Notes under the pieces: generated by a model | Databases searched by the model: none | What the model saw: only the letters and a program-made list of their open reading frames with translations | Told to the model about the DNA's origin: nothing | Source: CAWHJB01 sp963698715 | GTDB taxonomy: Bacteria > Chloroflexota > Anaerolineae > Anaerolineales > UBA4823 | Length of the DNA stretch: 64,000 nucleotides | NCBI GenBank assembly: GCA_963698715.1 | Contig: CAVORW010000001.1 | Span: 62,001 to 126,000 of the forward strand | Direction of reading: 5' to 3' | Position numbers and translations under genes: made by a program | Part shown: positions 26,529 through 34,774 of the stretch, piece by piece | Position numbering within the stretch: the first letter of the stretch is position 1 | Layout: the number at the start of each line of letters is the position of its first letter

Positions 26529-27776
26529 GTGGATTCATCCTGGCCAAGCATCAACGAACAACGCTTTCAGGCAGATTTTTTAGAACTCAGTGAGATTGGA
26601 AAAACGGGCAACACCGGTGTGAACCGCCCTGCATTAAGCCCGGCACATCTGGCAAGCAGGAAGTGGCTTCGCCGTAAGATCGAGCAAGCTGGTTTGGAAT
26701 TCCACCGGGATGGGGCTGGCAATCATTTTGCCCGCCTGGAATGTGGCCCACCAGGCGCGCTGTCGTTGTGCCTGGGATCACATCTCGATTCAGTTCCAAC
26801 CGGTGGGCGCTACGACGGGGCGCTGGGGGTTTTGGCAGGTTTAGAAGTGCTCCACTGCGTGCATGAAGCCGGCTTGCAGCTGCCGGTTCACCTGGAATTG
26901 ATCGATTTTACCGATGAGGAAGGTTCCCTGGTCAGCTTTCTGGGAAGTTTTGCCTTTGCCGGGCTGCTTAAACAAGCCGATTTGATGAATCCTCGCGGCT
27001 CCCGCCAAATGCTGGAGGAGGGGATTCGGCGAGCCGGACTGAGTGAGGCGAGTATATTATCTGCCCGGCGGGATCCCAAAACCCTGGCCGGATATCTGGA
27101 ATTACATATTGAACAAGGACCCGTACTTCATATAGGCGGGTACCAGATCGGGATCGTAACCCAGATCGCTGGAATAGCAATGTATCGATTATCTTTTAGA
27201 GGCCGGGCTGATCATGCCGGAACCATTACAGTCGGGGAGCGGCTAGATGCGGGTGTCGGCGCAAGCAGTTTTTCTCTGGGGTTAAGGAGCCTGATTCTGG
27301 AGCGTTTCCCGGAATGTTATGCAAATATCGGCAGTGTTCAGTACGAACCTGGAGCTTATAACATTGTGCCAGAAAAGGCGAATGTCTCGCTGGAATTTCG
27401 AGCTGCCAGCCCGGATCGCTTTCAGGATTTAATGTCTGCCGTTTTGGATTTAGCTGAAAATGTAGCCAGGAATTTTGGACTCGGACTGGAGGTTGAGTTT
27501 CTGGGGAAGCGCGATCCGGTAACGACAGATCCGATGATGCAGACTGCGATTGAGAATGCCGCCAGTAAACTTGGGTTGAGCAGCCTGCCGATCCTTTCCA
27601 GGGCCGGACACGATGCCCAACCGGTTGCCGGTTTATGTCCGACAGGCATAATTTTCCTGCCCTCAGTGGGCGGAATCAGCCATTCGCCGGATGAATTTAC
27701 CAGCTGGCAGGATTGCGTCAATGGGGCGAATGTCCTTCTTCACACGACGCTGCAAATTTCCCAGGCCTATAAATAG
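26529..27776 (+). CDS. M20-family Zn hydrolase: N-carbamoyl-L-amino-acid hydrolase/allantoate amidohydrolase type
   Basis: A 415-residue amidase that removes the carbamoyl group from N-carbamoyl amino acids or the ureido group of allantoate. The metal-ligand motifs are LGSHLDSVPTGGRYDGALG, then IDFTDEEGSLV (the catalytic glutamate) and LSRAGHDAQPVAG; the substrate loop LELHIEQGPVL is typical of this subfamily. The start is GTG at 26529 with AAAGG upstream. It is divergent from hyuA, and would complete hydantoin breakdown by hydrolysing the N-carbamoyl product. No frameshift is seen. Confidence 0.9.
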   Translation: MDSSWPSINEQRFQADFLELSEIGKTGNTGVNRPALSPAHLASRKWLRRKIEQAGLEFHRDGAGNHFARLECGPPGALSLCLGSHLDSVPTGGRYDGALGVLAGLEVLHCVHEAGLQLPVHLELIDFTDEEGSLVSFLGSFAFAGLLKQADLMNPRGSRQMLEEGIRRAGLSEASILSARRDPKTLAGYLELHIEQGPVLHIGGYQIGIVTQIAGIAMYRLSFRGRADHAGTITVGERLDAGVGASSFSLGLRSLILERFPECYANIGSVQYEPGAYNIVPEKANVSLEFRAASPDRFQDLMSAVLDLAENVARNFGLGLEVEFLGKRDPVTTDPMMQTAIENAASKLGLSSLPILSRAGHDAQPVAGLCPTGIIFLPSVGGISHSPDEFTSWQDCVNGANVLLHTTLQISQAYK

Positions 27777-27921
27777 AGCGTCGTGACCATGCTCAGGCAC
27801 AGGACGCCTTGTGCAGCTGCTGGCTGTTGGGAGCAACAGCTCGGCGGGTTTAATATCGTCTCCATGCACTGCGCTCTGTTTTTGAATAATTGCTCTTGCT
27901 TGTCTGTTCCGCTTTATCTGT

Positions 27922-28290
27922 CTAAGGCGCTTGCTCGGGTTGGCTCCCAAGCAGATCGACGGTAGTTTGGTGCTCATCTACAATTTGGACTGCGGCCTTG
28001 AGCTGTTGGTCCAATGTTTCGTTTTTTGTTTCCGATTCTTGGAGCTGCTTTTCAATCGCAGCGAGTTTTCGCTTTTGCCCGGCGATTGTCCAGCTCCGGC
28101 GGATCAAAGCCGGTAAAGTCGAGAAAAAGCTGATTAAGAATCCCAGGGCAAGTGTCAGCAGCAGGATCAGTGCCAGAGAGCCATCAAACTGCCAGATGAA
28201 AAATGATACGGTGATGGTAATCGCATTTTGCAGAGCGAAGATTACCGCGATGATGGCGATGATCAGGGCAATTAAAATGAAGATGAGCAT
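27922..28290 (-). CDS. LapA-domain (DUF1049) membrane protein
   Basis: A 122-residue protein with two N-terminal membrane helices (LIFILIALIIAIIAVIFALQ and LALILLLTLALGFLISFF) linked by a short loop. The FALQNAITITVSFFIWQ segment is the hallmark of the LapA/DUF1049 domain. The cytoplasmic C-terminal half (residues 70-115) is a predicted coiled coil rich in Glu, Lys and Gln. Function in Gram-positive-like or Chloroflexota cells is unknown. It is a single-gene unit convergent with the M20 hydrolase gene, 145 nt away. Confidence 0.82.
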   Translation of the reverse strand: MLIFILIALIIAIIAVIFALQNAITITVSFFIWQFDGSLALILLLTLALGFLISFFSTLPALIRRSWTIAGQKRKLAAIEKQLQESETKNETLDQQLKAAVQIVDEHQTTVDLLGSQPEQAP

Positions 28291-28699
28291 AATTCGTCCC
28301 TCCTAGTCTAGTCTGGTTTAATCATACTGTTTTTTCTCTGGCTTGTCCATTCCTTGATTTATGGAGGCGCATTTCAGTTTGGGCCAACTTAACCTGGCTG
28401 CCACAATCTGGACGAGAATATTAGGGGTTTTCAGGAAAGATAGAGGAATCAGGCGGCCTCCACAAGCATACTCGGATTTTTTTCTGCAGTCATTGCATAA
28501 TCCCTGAGGATCCATATCGATAAGGCATATTTCTTGCAACGATAAGGTTGCAGGCTTATTTTGCAATATGCTTGACGCATTATGAGGTTTGTGCTAGTAT
28601 CATTGCAAAGCTAGGTATACTCTGGCCTGTTTTAGCCCAATCTGTACACCCTGGAGCTAAACTTTCCAGATAAAAACTTCTTCTTTTAAGGAGACAAAG
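28291..28699. other. 409-nt intergenic region
   Basis: It separates the divergent LapA-domain and LysM-lipoprotein genes. It holds the promoter at 28572-28600. A minus-strand open frame (28318-28566) lacks a ribosome binding site and was not accepted. Confidence 0.5.
28572..28600 (+). promoter_or_regulatory. promoter of the LysM lipoprotein gene
   Basis: TTGACG (28572-28577) and TAGTAT (28595-28600) are separated by 17 nt. The predicted start near 28607 leaves about 93 nt of leader before the ATG at 28700. Confidence 0.6.
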
Positions 28700-29392
28700 A
28701 TGGAGAATAAGCGCTTTTTTGGTTTTATTTTGGTTGCAGTATTGCTGGTCGCGGGAGTGACCGCCTGTGAGAGATCTTTGTCGCCTTCAGGGGGGAAAGC
28801 TCCGGAAGAACCGACTGAGGTCGTAGGCGTGGGGGAACCAGCGCCAACAGATGATATCATGGCTCAACTTGGTGTGTTTGCCACACAGACAGCCATGGCC
28901 CTCGAAGGCCAGGCGCCTGCTGTGGAAACCCCAGTTCCCGCAGAAGGTACACCGGCTGCAACCCCAGACCCAGGTCAGCCAGTGGCGGCAGAACCGACAA
29001 CTGAACCAGCCCAAGCACCGGTAGCGACGGCTGTTCCAGTACCAGCGGCCACACCTGGACGCCCGAATTCGTATACCCTTCAGAAAGGGGAACACCCTTA
29101 CTGCATTGCTCGCCGTTTTGATGTAAACCCGGTTCAGCTGCTCAGCCTGAGTGGTCTTGGCGCCGGCGGCAGTTACCCTCCAGGTACCGTGCTGCGCATT
29201 CCACAAAGCGGCTCCTTCCCGGCCAACCGGTCATTAAAATCACATCCCACAACGTATTCGGTCCAGGCCAATGATTCAATCTATTCGATTGCTTGTGATT
29301 ACGGCGATGTCGATCCGAATGCCATCGCCATCGCAAACAGCCTGTCAGCCCCTTATACGTTGACGCTAGGCCAGACTTTGCAGATCCCCTAG
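28700..29392 (+). CDS. LysM-domain lipoprotein
   Basis: A 230-residue exported lipoprotein: signal with lipobox AGVTAC at about residue 24, then a Pro/Thr/Ala-rich stretch of about 90 residues, then two LysM modules. The first is YTLQKGEHPYCIARRFDV, the second TYSVQANDSIYSIACDYG, each ending in a turn plus LRIP or LQIP. LysM modules bind N-acetylglucosamine polymers such as peptidoglycan. Both modules carry an unusual cysteine after Ser/Pro-Tyr (CIA and ACDY). AAGGAG precedes the ATG. No enzymatic domain is attached, so it is probably a wall-binding surface protein. Confidence 0.85.
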   Translation: MENKRFFGFILVAVLLVAGVTACERSLSPSGGKAPEEPTEVVGVGEPAPTDDIMAQLGVFATQTAMALEGQAPAVETPVPAEGTPAATPDPGQPVAAEPTTEPAQAPVATAVPVPAATPGRPNSYTLQKGEHPYCIARRFDVNPVQLLSLSGLGAGGSYPPGTVLRIPQSGSFPANRSLKSHPTTYSVQANDSIYSIACDYGDVDPNAIAIANSLSAPYTLTLGQTLQIP

Positions 29393-29480
29393 AAATGCAA
29401 ATCCGGTCGGGGTAAAGCGAGTTTTCAATCCCGATCACTGCTGGCTGGCGTTAGCCAGGACCCCAATTTAGTCTACAATT

Positions 29481-29513
29481 AGGAGCAGCCAATAATCGAT
29501 CTTGGCTGCTCCT
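29481..29513 (+). terminator. hairpin after the LysM lipoprotein gene
   Basis: A perfect 12-bp stem (AGGAGCAGCCAA and complement) with a 9-nt loop starts 89 nt past the stop codon. No strong T-run follows, so terminator function is only probable. Confidence 0.4.
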
Positions 29514-29550
29514 GCATTACTCAACAAGTCGAGGGGTTAAGGTGCTACCT

Positions 29551-29628
29551 GAAAAGCCGGAAAGTATGGGGATGTTGCGTGCTGTGCACGCAACATCCCT
29601 ACAAATCTCTATTTGGATAGGCTCTAAG
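29551..29628 (+). repeat. hairpin-bearing dispersed repeat, copy A
   Basis: GAAAAGCCGGAA (29551-29562) is followed by a perfect 14-bp hairpin (29569-29582 with 29586-29599) and then GGCTCTAAG (29620-29628). A related arrangement in inverted orientation lies at 61581-61664. The two copies share the end motifs but have different hairpin arms. Confidence 0.4.
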
Positions 29629-29703
29629 CAGGTTTGTTTGGAGCAGAATTGTGGTTGTCTTCTTATTCAACATTGAATGAAGTAAATACGATCAGGTGAG
29701 TGT

Positions 29704-30234
29704 ATGGAGTTGAAAACTGTAGGTTCAAAAAAGATCTTTGAGGGGAAGGTATTCGAACTGCGCCAGGATGAGGTGCGCTTGCCGGATGGCAAAACAGTAG
29801 CGCTGGATATCATCACGCATCGGGGAGCCGTAACGATACTACCCGTTGACGAACAGGGCCAAATCTGGTTTATTCGCCAGTATCGCCATGCAGCCGGAAG
29901 AATCCTGCTGGAGCTCCCAGCTGGTTCGATCGAAGAAGATGAAGGGCCTGAGATTTGTGCCCACCGCGAGATCCGCGAAGAGATCGGCATGGGGGCGCGG
30001 CAATTGAAGGAGCTGGGCGGCTTCTTCCTGGCTCCGGGGTACTCAACGGAATTTTTGCATATTTACCTGGCCCGTGATCTGTACCACGCCCCGCTGGAGC
30101 AGGATGAAGGGGAAATGATCGAAATAGAAAAAATCCCGGTTGCCCAGGCATATCAGCTGGCAGAAAACGGCCAAATCAGCGATGCCAAGACACTCGCTTC
30201 TTTGCTGCTGGCGAGACCATACCTGGCGCCATAA
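29704..30234 (+). CDS. NUDIX hydrolase, ADP-ribose pyrophosphatase type
   Basis: A 176-residue NUDIX enzyme. The NUDIX box is complete in the form G-x5-E-x7-REU-x-EE-x-GU: it starts at the Gly of AGSIEEDEG and ends with HREIREEIGM. The upstream segment GAVTILPVDEQGQIWFIRQYR and the downstream FLAPGYSTEFLHIYLARDL are typical of ADP-ribose pyrophosphatases (a proline-type residue lies about 15 after the box). It hydrolyses ADP-ribose or related nucleoside diphosphate sugars in the cytoplasm. Single gene, convergent with the next operon. Confidence 0.9.
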   Translation: MELKTVGSKKIFEGKVFELRQDEVRLPDGKTVALDIITHRGAVTILPVDEQGQIWFIRQYRHAAGRILLELPAGSIEEDEGPEICAHREIREEIGMGARQLKELGGFFLAPGYSTEFLHIYLARDLYHAPLEQDEGEMIEIEKIPVAQAYQLAENGQISDAKTLASLLLARPYLAP

Positions 30235-30354
30235 AAATAACCTGAGTCGCGAGAACTCGAACTCAAAGCCAAACAATGCCTTTCCCTGGATATGGAGATC
30301 CCTATCCAGTATTCACGTTATATATGATTTGGGGACAAATCACCACTTGGCGGA

Positions 30355-30639
30355 TCAGGGCAGGGGACGGTCCGGTTTTTGGCGGTCGTTTTTAGGGGCT
30401 TGTTTTGAACGGCGGCGTTTTGCATCCGGATTCAAAAGAGTATTCAGCCATACAATTGCCCGACCATCATATTCCCGCCGGCCGCAAACATCGCATACCC
30501 AGGCCGGAAAATTTGGGACTGTTATCAGTTCTTCGTTCAGCCAGGTGAAATAGGTAATATGCTGCAGACGGAGAACCCCGGTCTGGCATTCCGAGCATAA
30601 AGCGACCATCAGCCTGCCTTCAGATTGTTCGCTGGACAT
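30355..30639 (-). CDS. YgiT-type zinc-finger protein (MqsA-like N-terminal domain only)
   Basis: A 94-residue protein with two CxxC pairs: CSEC near residue 15 and CDVCG near residue 49, spaced as in the YgiT/MqsA zinc-binding domain. The characteristic segment WVCDVCGRREYDG is present. No helix-turn-helix domain follows; the C-terminus is a short Lys/Arg-rich tail, so it is not a full MqsA antitoxin. No toxin gene lies next to it. The ATG at 30639 is chosen because AAGGAG lies 9 nt upstream; an ATG at 30657 overlaps the deoC stop. It is the last gene of the coaE-cdaA operon. Confidence 0.72.
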   Translation of the reverse strand: MSSEQSEGRLMVALCSECQTGVLRLQHITYFTWLNEELITVPNFPAWVCDVCGRREYDGRAIVWLNTLLNPDAKRRRSKQAPKNDRQKPDRPLP

Positions 30640-30653
30640 GTAGGGCAACTCCT

Positions 30654-31400
30654 TCATTTGAGCGCTTCCTGTACTATTTTAACACCAGAACTGCTGACAA
30701 TCCGCGCTGCCCCGGCTGCTAACAAATCTTGCGCCCTTTGGTATGTGCGAATGCAGCCTGAGGCTTTCACTTTAACTTCTGGGCCGGCAACACGGGCCAT
30801 TAAGTCAATATCCTGGATTGAAACTTCAGCCTGTCCGAACTCAGTGCAGGTTTTTACAAAATCGGCTCCTGCGGTCTTGCTAAGCAAGCAGGCCAGGATC
30901 TTTTCGCGGCGGTTGAGCAGTTCTGTTTGCAGGGTAATTGTGACCCCGGCTCGTTGGTTATGGGCTACCTGGACAACTGAGTAGATTTCATTTAATACCT
31001 GTCCATAAGCCTCACCCTTCAGGGCGCCCATATTTATTACCATTTCGATTTCAGCAGCACCGTTGCTCAAGCAGGTGAGTGCTTCAATTACCTTCATGCT
31101 GGGAAGCGTAGCTCCCAAAGGATATGCGATTGCACCGCAAACTGCAACGGGAGTGTTGGCCAGCAGCCCAGATGCCAGAGAGACGTAACCGGGATTGACG
31201 CACACAGCTGCAAATTTGATCTGCCGGGCTGCGTCGCACAGCGCCTTGACCTGCATCAAAGTTGCGTCCGGTTGTAATAGCGCACACTCAATCCAACCGG
31301 CCAGTGCGCCGTCCTCTGGAGGTGGCTGCCCAACGGGTATTTCGGGCAGCTGGTCGAAATATTGGTTGCTTAGGGTGATAAGGTTAGTGATGGAATCCAT
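30654..31400 (-). CDS. deoC: deoxyribose-phosphate aldolase-like protein (DeoC family)
   Basis: A 248-residue TIM-barrel protein. DeoC cleaves 2-deoxyribose-5-phosphate to glyceraldehyde-3-phosphate and acetaldehyde through a Schiff-base lysine. The lysine strands are visible: ADFVKTCTEFG (Schiff-base lysine) and VKVKASGCIRT (proton relay lysine). Two family residues differ: the early Asp (DHTLLKPDAT in most) is in IECALLQPDAT, and the aspartate of the DMVINIG motif is Glu (IEMVINMG). The Cys-containing AAVCVNPGYV is kept. Gene starts 5 nt after lepB. Confidence 0.82.
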   Translation of the reverse strand: MDSITNLITLSNQYFDQLPEIPVGQPPPEDGALAGWIECALLQPDATLMQVKALCDAARQIKFAAVCVNPGYVSLASGLLANTPVAVCGAIAYPLGATLPSMKVIEALTCLSNGAAEIEMVINMGALKGEAYGQVLNEIYSVVQVAHNQRAGVTITLQTELLNRREKILACLLSKTAGADFVKTCTEFGQAEVSIQDIDLMARVAGPEVKVKASGCIRTYQRAQDLLAAGAARIVSSSGVKIVQEALK

Positions 31401-31405
31401 GCTGA

Positions 31406-32104
31406 TTATTGAAGACCTACGCTCAGCGCTGATGGATCAAGCAACTGGATGAAATAGCTCTCTGCCCAAGAATCGCTCATCCGGCGAGATGTGCTCATCG
31501 CGCTGGTCGTATATGAGCCTAAAAATCCCCATTTATCAATGGGCCAATAGATGAACAAGGCTTTTCCTACTACGTACTCCAATGGAACCGGTCCCCAATT
31601 GTGGGAATCAGAAGAATTATTGCGGTTATCCCCCAACACAAACAACGAGTTTTCAGGCACGGTCCAGTCGGCTTCGTATAAAGGCGGGGCGGCGATATAA
31701 GGTTCATCCAACAAGGTTCCATTGACCTGAACCTGTTTTTGGGCAATCACGACCCGATCGCCAGGCAGGCCGATCACGCGTTTTATATACTCCTGTTCTG
31801 GATCACGTGGGAAGTGAAAGACAATGATATCACCGTAGCTGGGGCTGCCAATCCTGTAAGCGAGTTTGTTCACGATAACAAATTCACCCGTATTCAAAGT
31901 GGGCAGCATGCTTTGTCCATCCACTCGGATGCGAGCAGAAATATAGTTGATCGCTGCAAATAATAACGCCGATAAAACCAGGGTTTCAATAATATCCACA
32001 ATCACCCGTAAAACCCCTGGATTGTTCTCCTCAGGGATGGCTGGCTCTGGGTTTACTTCGGTATGAAAACTATCCAATCTTTTCTCCAGTCCTTCGGCGA
32101 TCAA
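31406..32104 (-). CDS. lepB: signal peptidase I
   Basis: A 232-residue membrane protease that removes signal peptides outside the membrane. A single N-terminal helix (VIVDIIETLVLSALLFAAI) is followed by the catalytic serine in RVDGQSMLPTL and the catalytic lysine in EYIKRVIGLPGDRVVI, then the conserved box FVLGDNRNNSSDSHNWGPV. The C-terminus extends about 40 residues beyond the usual end. Its ATG overlaps the der stop by 4 nt, so the two are translationally coupled. Confidence 0.94.
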   Translation of the reverse strand: MIAEGLEKRLDSFHTEVNPEPAIPEENNPGVLRVIVDIIETLVLSALLFAAINYISARIRVDGQSMLPTLNTGEFVIVNKLAYRIGSPSYGDIIVFHFPRDPEQEYIKRVIGLPGDRVVIAQKQVQVNGTLLDEPYIAAPPLYEADWTVPENSLFVLGDNRNNSSDSHNWGPVPLEYVVGKALFIYWPIDKWGFLGSYTTSAMSTSRRMSDSWAESYFIQLLDPSALSVGLQ

Positions 32105-33474
32105 CGCCTGGGTCGCATCACGATCCGTATCGGCGTGCCGATAAAAGGATGGACCTCCCGCAGCTGATTTTCCAGGTAGCGTTTGTAAGTGAAATGAGCC
32201 AGCTGAGGGTCATTGACATACAGCAAGAAGGTGGGTGGATCGCTGCGCACCTGGGTGCAATAATAAATCTTCAATTGCTTGCCGGCCCGGCTGGGGGCAG
32301 GAAATTGATCCTGGGCAGTATGAATAATCTGGTTGAGGTCCGAAGTTGTCAGCCGCAGCAGCCGTTCTTCCTGCACTCTCAGAGCCAGTGGCAGCACCTG
32401 TTCGACTCTCTGACCGGTCAGGGCCGATATAAATAAAACCGGAACATAGCTCATGAAGTTCAATTCTTTGCGGATATGCTGGGTGAAGTAGTCCATCGTG
32501 TAGCTGTCTTTTTCAATTGCGTCCCATTTGTTGACTACGACTACCGCACTTTTCCAGGATTCCAGGATATACCCTGCAATGTGAGCATCCTGTGCGGTCA
32601 GCCCGCTGGTGGCGTCCACAATCAGGAGAGCTACATCCGAGCGCTCAATTGCTTGCATCGAGCGCAGTACGCTGTACTTTTCCACACCGGGTTCGACTTT
32701 GCCTCGCTTACGGATTCCGGCCGTATCGATCAGCGTGATAGGTATTCCTTCATACTCCAGCTGGGTATCAACGGCATCGCGAGTCGTGCCTGCAATCGGG
32801 CTGACAATCGCCCGTTCTTCGCCCAACAGGCGGTTTAGCAGGCTGGATTTGCCCACATTGGGCTTGCCAACAATCGCGATCTTTACCGAATCATCGTCCT
32901 CTTCTTCACCTTTGATTTCAAAAGTGTTTACCAGGGCGTCGAGCATGTCCCCTGTGCCAGTGCCGTGCAGAGAGGAAATAGGAAAAGGATCGCCCAGGCC
33001 CAACTCGTAAAATTGGTAAGCTTGCATCCGGCGGGCTTCGCTGTCCGCTTTGTTCACGACCAGGAGCACCGGCGGCCAGGGTTTGCCGTCCTTATCCTGC
33101 TGGCTGCGGCGCAGAATCTGGGCGACTTCGCGATCTGCCGGAGTAACCCCACTATCGGCATCAACCAGAAATAGGATCGCATCCGCTTCACGGATAGCGA
33201 TCTCAGCCTGGGCGCGAATCTGATCCACAAACTCTGCCGAGCCGATGGATAAAGGCTGCTGGCTGCCGCCCTGGCTGACATGAGAAGGATCGATCCCCCC
33301 GGTATCAACGATATCAAAAACAACGCCATTCCACAGCGCCTGGGCAACCAGACGGTCGCGTGTGGTACCTGGGATTTCATCAACAACCGCCAGCCGTTTT
33401 TCAGCCAGGCGGTTGAATAGGGTACTTTTACCTACATTCGGCCGCCCTACCAGGGCGACAACAGGTCGTTTCAT
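32101..33474 (-). CDS. der: ribosome biogenesis GTPase Der
   Basis: A 457-residue protein with two tandem GTPase domains and a C-terminal KH-like domain, as in Der/EngA. Domain 1: VALVGRPNVGKSTLFNR, VDTGG and VNKAD. Domain 2: AIVGKPNVGKSSLLNR, IDTAGIRKRGK and VNKWDAIE. It acts in 50S subunit assembly. The ATG at 33474 is chosen since the family begins right there (KRPVVALVGRPN) and AAGGA lies upstream. The frame continues upstream but overlaps ybbR. It lies 13 nt after the ybbR-like gene. Confidence 0.95.
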   Translation of the reverse strand: MKRPVVALVGRPNVGKSTLFNRLAEKRLAVVDEIPGTTRDRLVAQALWNGVVFDIVDTGGIDPSHVSQGGSQQPLSIGSAEFVDQIRAQAEIAIREADAILFLVDADSGVTPADREVAQILRRSQQDKDGKPWPPVLLVVNKADSEARRMQAYQFYELGLGDPFPISSLHGTGTGDMLDALVNTFEIKGEEEDDDSVKIAIVGKPNVGKSSLLNRLLGEERAIVSPIAGTTRDAVDTQLEYEGIPITLIDTAGIRKRGKVEPGVEKYSVLRSMQAIERSDVALLIVDATSGLTAQDAHIAGYILESWKSAVVVVNKWDAIEKDSYTMDYFTQHIRKELNFMSYVPVLFISALTGQRVEQVLPLALRVQEERLLRLTTSDLNQIIHTAQDQFPAPSRAGKQLKIYYCTQVRSDPPTFLLYVNDPQLAHFTYKRYLENQLREVHPFIGTPIRIVMRPRR

Positions 33475-33487
33475 AAAATATTGTTCC

Positions 33488-34774
33488 TTAAGGCACAGCC
33501 GTCTCCGTACTGGTAGCCGGAACCACAGTCCCAGCTGGCGTCGGGGTTGAGGAGGCAATTCCGATCGTCACTTCAACTGTGCCCGGGAGAATATCTTGCA
33601 CCTGGACTTCTCCTGGGATCAAATCAACCACAGGTTGGATTTGATAGATGCCCTCTTCCAATCCAGTGATGTCCACGATCGCCCGGAAGCTGGATGGTGT
33701 TAATGCATCCAGAATCGGCAGCGGTCCGGAAATAATCACATCGACCAGGCGGGGTGAGATGGTCACATCAAATCCAGGTGACTGGCCTAATGGCTCCAGT
33801 GGCAGCGATACGGTCAGGCTGCCTTCAATCGCTGCCACCCCAACCTGGACCAAAACGCTTTGTTCTCCAACCAGAGATATGCCCTCGGGGAGGTTTAAAT
33901 CCATGCGTATGTCGATATCATCACTTAAATTACTTAGATCCAATGGCTCTGTCTCGACATAGCCAGGCAGTTGGTCTACCAGTTGAGGGTTGGAAGAAAA
34001 TACCGTCACTGTGGGAGGCGAGACGGAAATGTGTGTGAGCCGGTAGCCGGAAGCCAGCTGCCCGACCGGCACCACCTTAACCACCACAGTGCGGAAACCG
34101 CCCAGCAGATTGATCGGTTGTGTCACAGACACAAGTCGCGGACTCAGGGTCGCTTGCTCAACAGTATTCCCATCGGCGTCAACCGGTTGGAGGGCTACAG
34201 TAATCTGGACTGTCTCGCTGGCGCCGCCAATATCCAGGCTGCCGATGACTTGCCGTACATTATTGACCAGGGATTCAGGCCCAGAAACAGTGATGGAGGA
34301 CGGGTTGATTTCTATGTTGCCGCGCCTGTAGCCAATTGCCGGGTCGCCATTGACGGAAAGTTGAACGGGAAACTCTTTGCTGATGATTGTCTCGAGGACG
34401 AGATCATATGACAGTGGTTCGACCTTCGTAATGCGGACCGGAGTGGTGTCTACCCTGACTTGAACTGGCAGATTATGCGTACCGCTTTCAACGCCGGATA
34501 AATCGATCCAGGCCTGGACAAGTGAGGCGTTGTTCGTAATTTCTGACAGAATAGAGCGCGGAGCCCGGATAGTGATCCGTACCTGTCCTGGCGGATTATT
34601 AATCAACATCAAATTTGAAGCCTGTCCGACCAAGTTGATTGTCCGGTTATAGATGCGTTCTTCGTTTGGATCGGCAGTTAAAACGGCTGAAACCCAGACA
34701 ACGACTGCCAGGATAAAGGCCAGCAGTAATGTTGTCAGGTTACGGCCTAACCACCGGAAAGGCGCGAACAGCAT
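33488..34774 (-). CDS. YbbR-domain protein (CdaR-type regulator of CdaA)
   Basis: A 428-residue extracytoplasmic protein anchored by one N-terminal helix (LTTLLLAFILAVVVWVSAV). It contains about four YbbR repeats, for example NLMLINNPPGQVRITIRAP and TVSLPLEPLGQSPGFDVTI, and ends with a short Thr/Pro-rich tail. In Firmicutes CdaR binds and modulates the diadenylate cyclase CdaA encoded just upstream; the same pair and order occur here, directly adjacent. It starts 1 nt after the cdaA stop. Confidence 0.88.
   Translation of the reverse strand: MLFAPFRWLGRNLTTLLLAFILAVVVWVSAVLTADPNEERIYNRTINLVGQASNLMLINNPPGQVRITIRAPRSILSEITNNASLVQAWIDLSGVESGTHNLPVQVRVDTTPVRITKVEPLSYDLVLETIISKEFPVQLSVNGDPAIGYRRGNIEINPSSITVSGPESLVNNVRQVIGSLDIGGASETVQITVALQPVDADGNTVEQATLSPRLVSVTQPINLLGGFRTVVVKVVPVGQLASGYRLTHISVSPPTVTVFSSNPQLVDQLPGYVETEPLDLSNLSDDIDIRMDLNLPEGISLVGEQSVLVQVGVAAIEGSLTVSLPLEPLGQSPGFDVTISPRLVDVIISGPLPILDALTPSSFRAIVDITGLEEGIYQIQPVVDLIPGEVQVQDILPGTVEVTIGIASSTPTPAGTVVPATSTETAVP

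Larger units (their letters stand above)
29393..29703. other. 311-nt intergenic region with two hairpins
   Basis: After the LysM gene, a 12-bp hairpin (29481-29513) and then the repeat element at 29551-29628 with its own 14-bp hairpin. No gene was seen. Confidence 0.5.

Noticed and set aside
28318..28566. 82-codon minus-strand frame
   Set aside because: No ribosome binding site and no family similarity; lies in the promoter region of the LysM gene.
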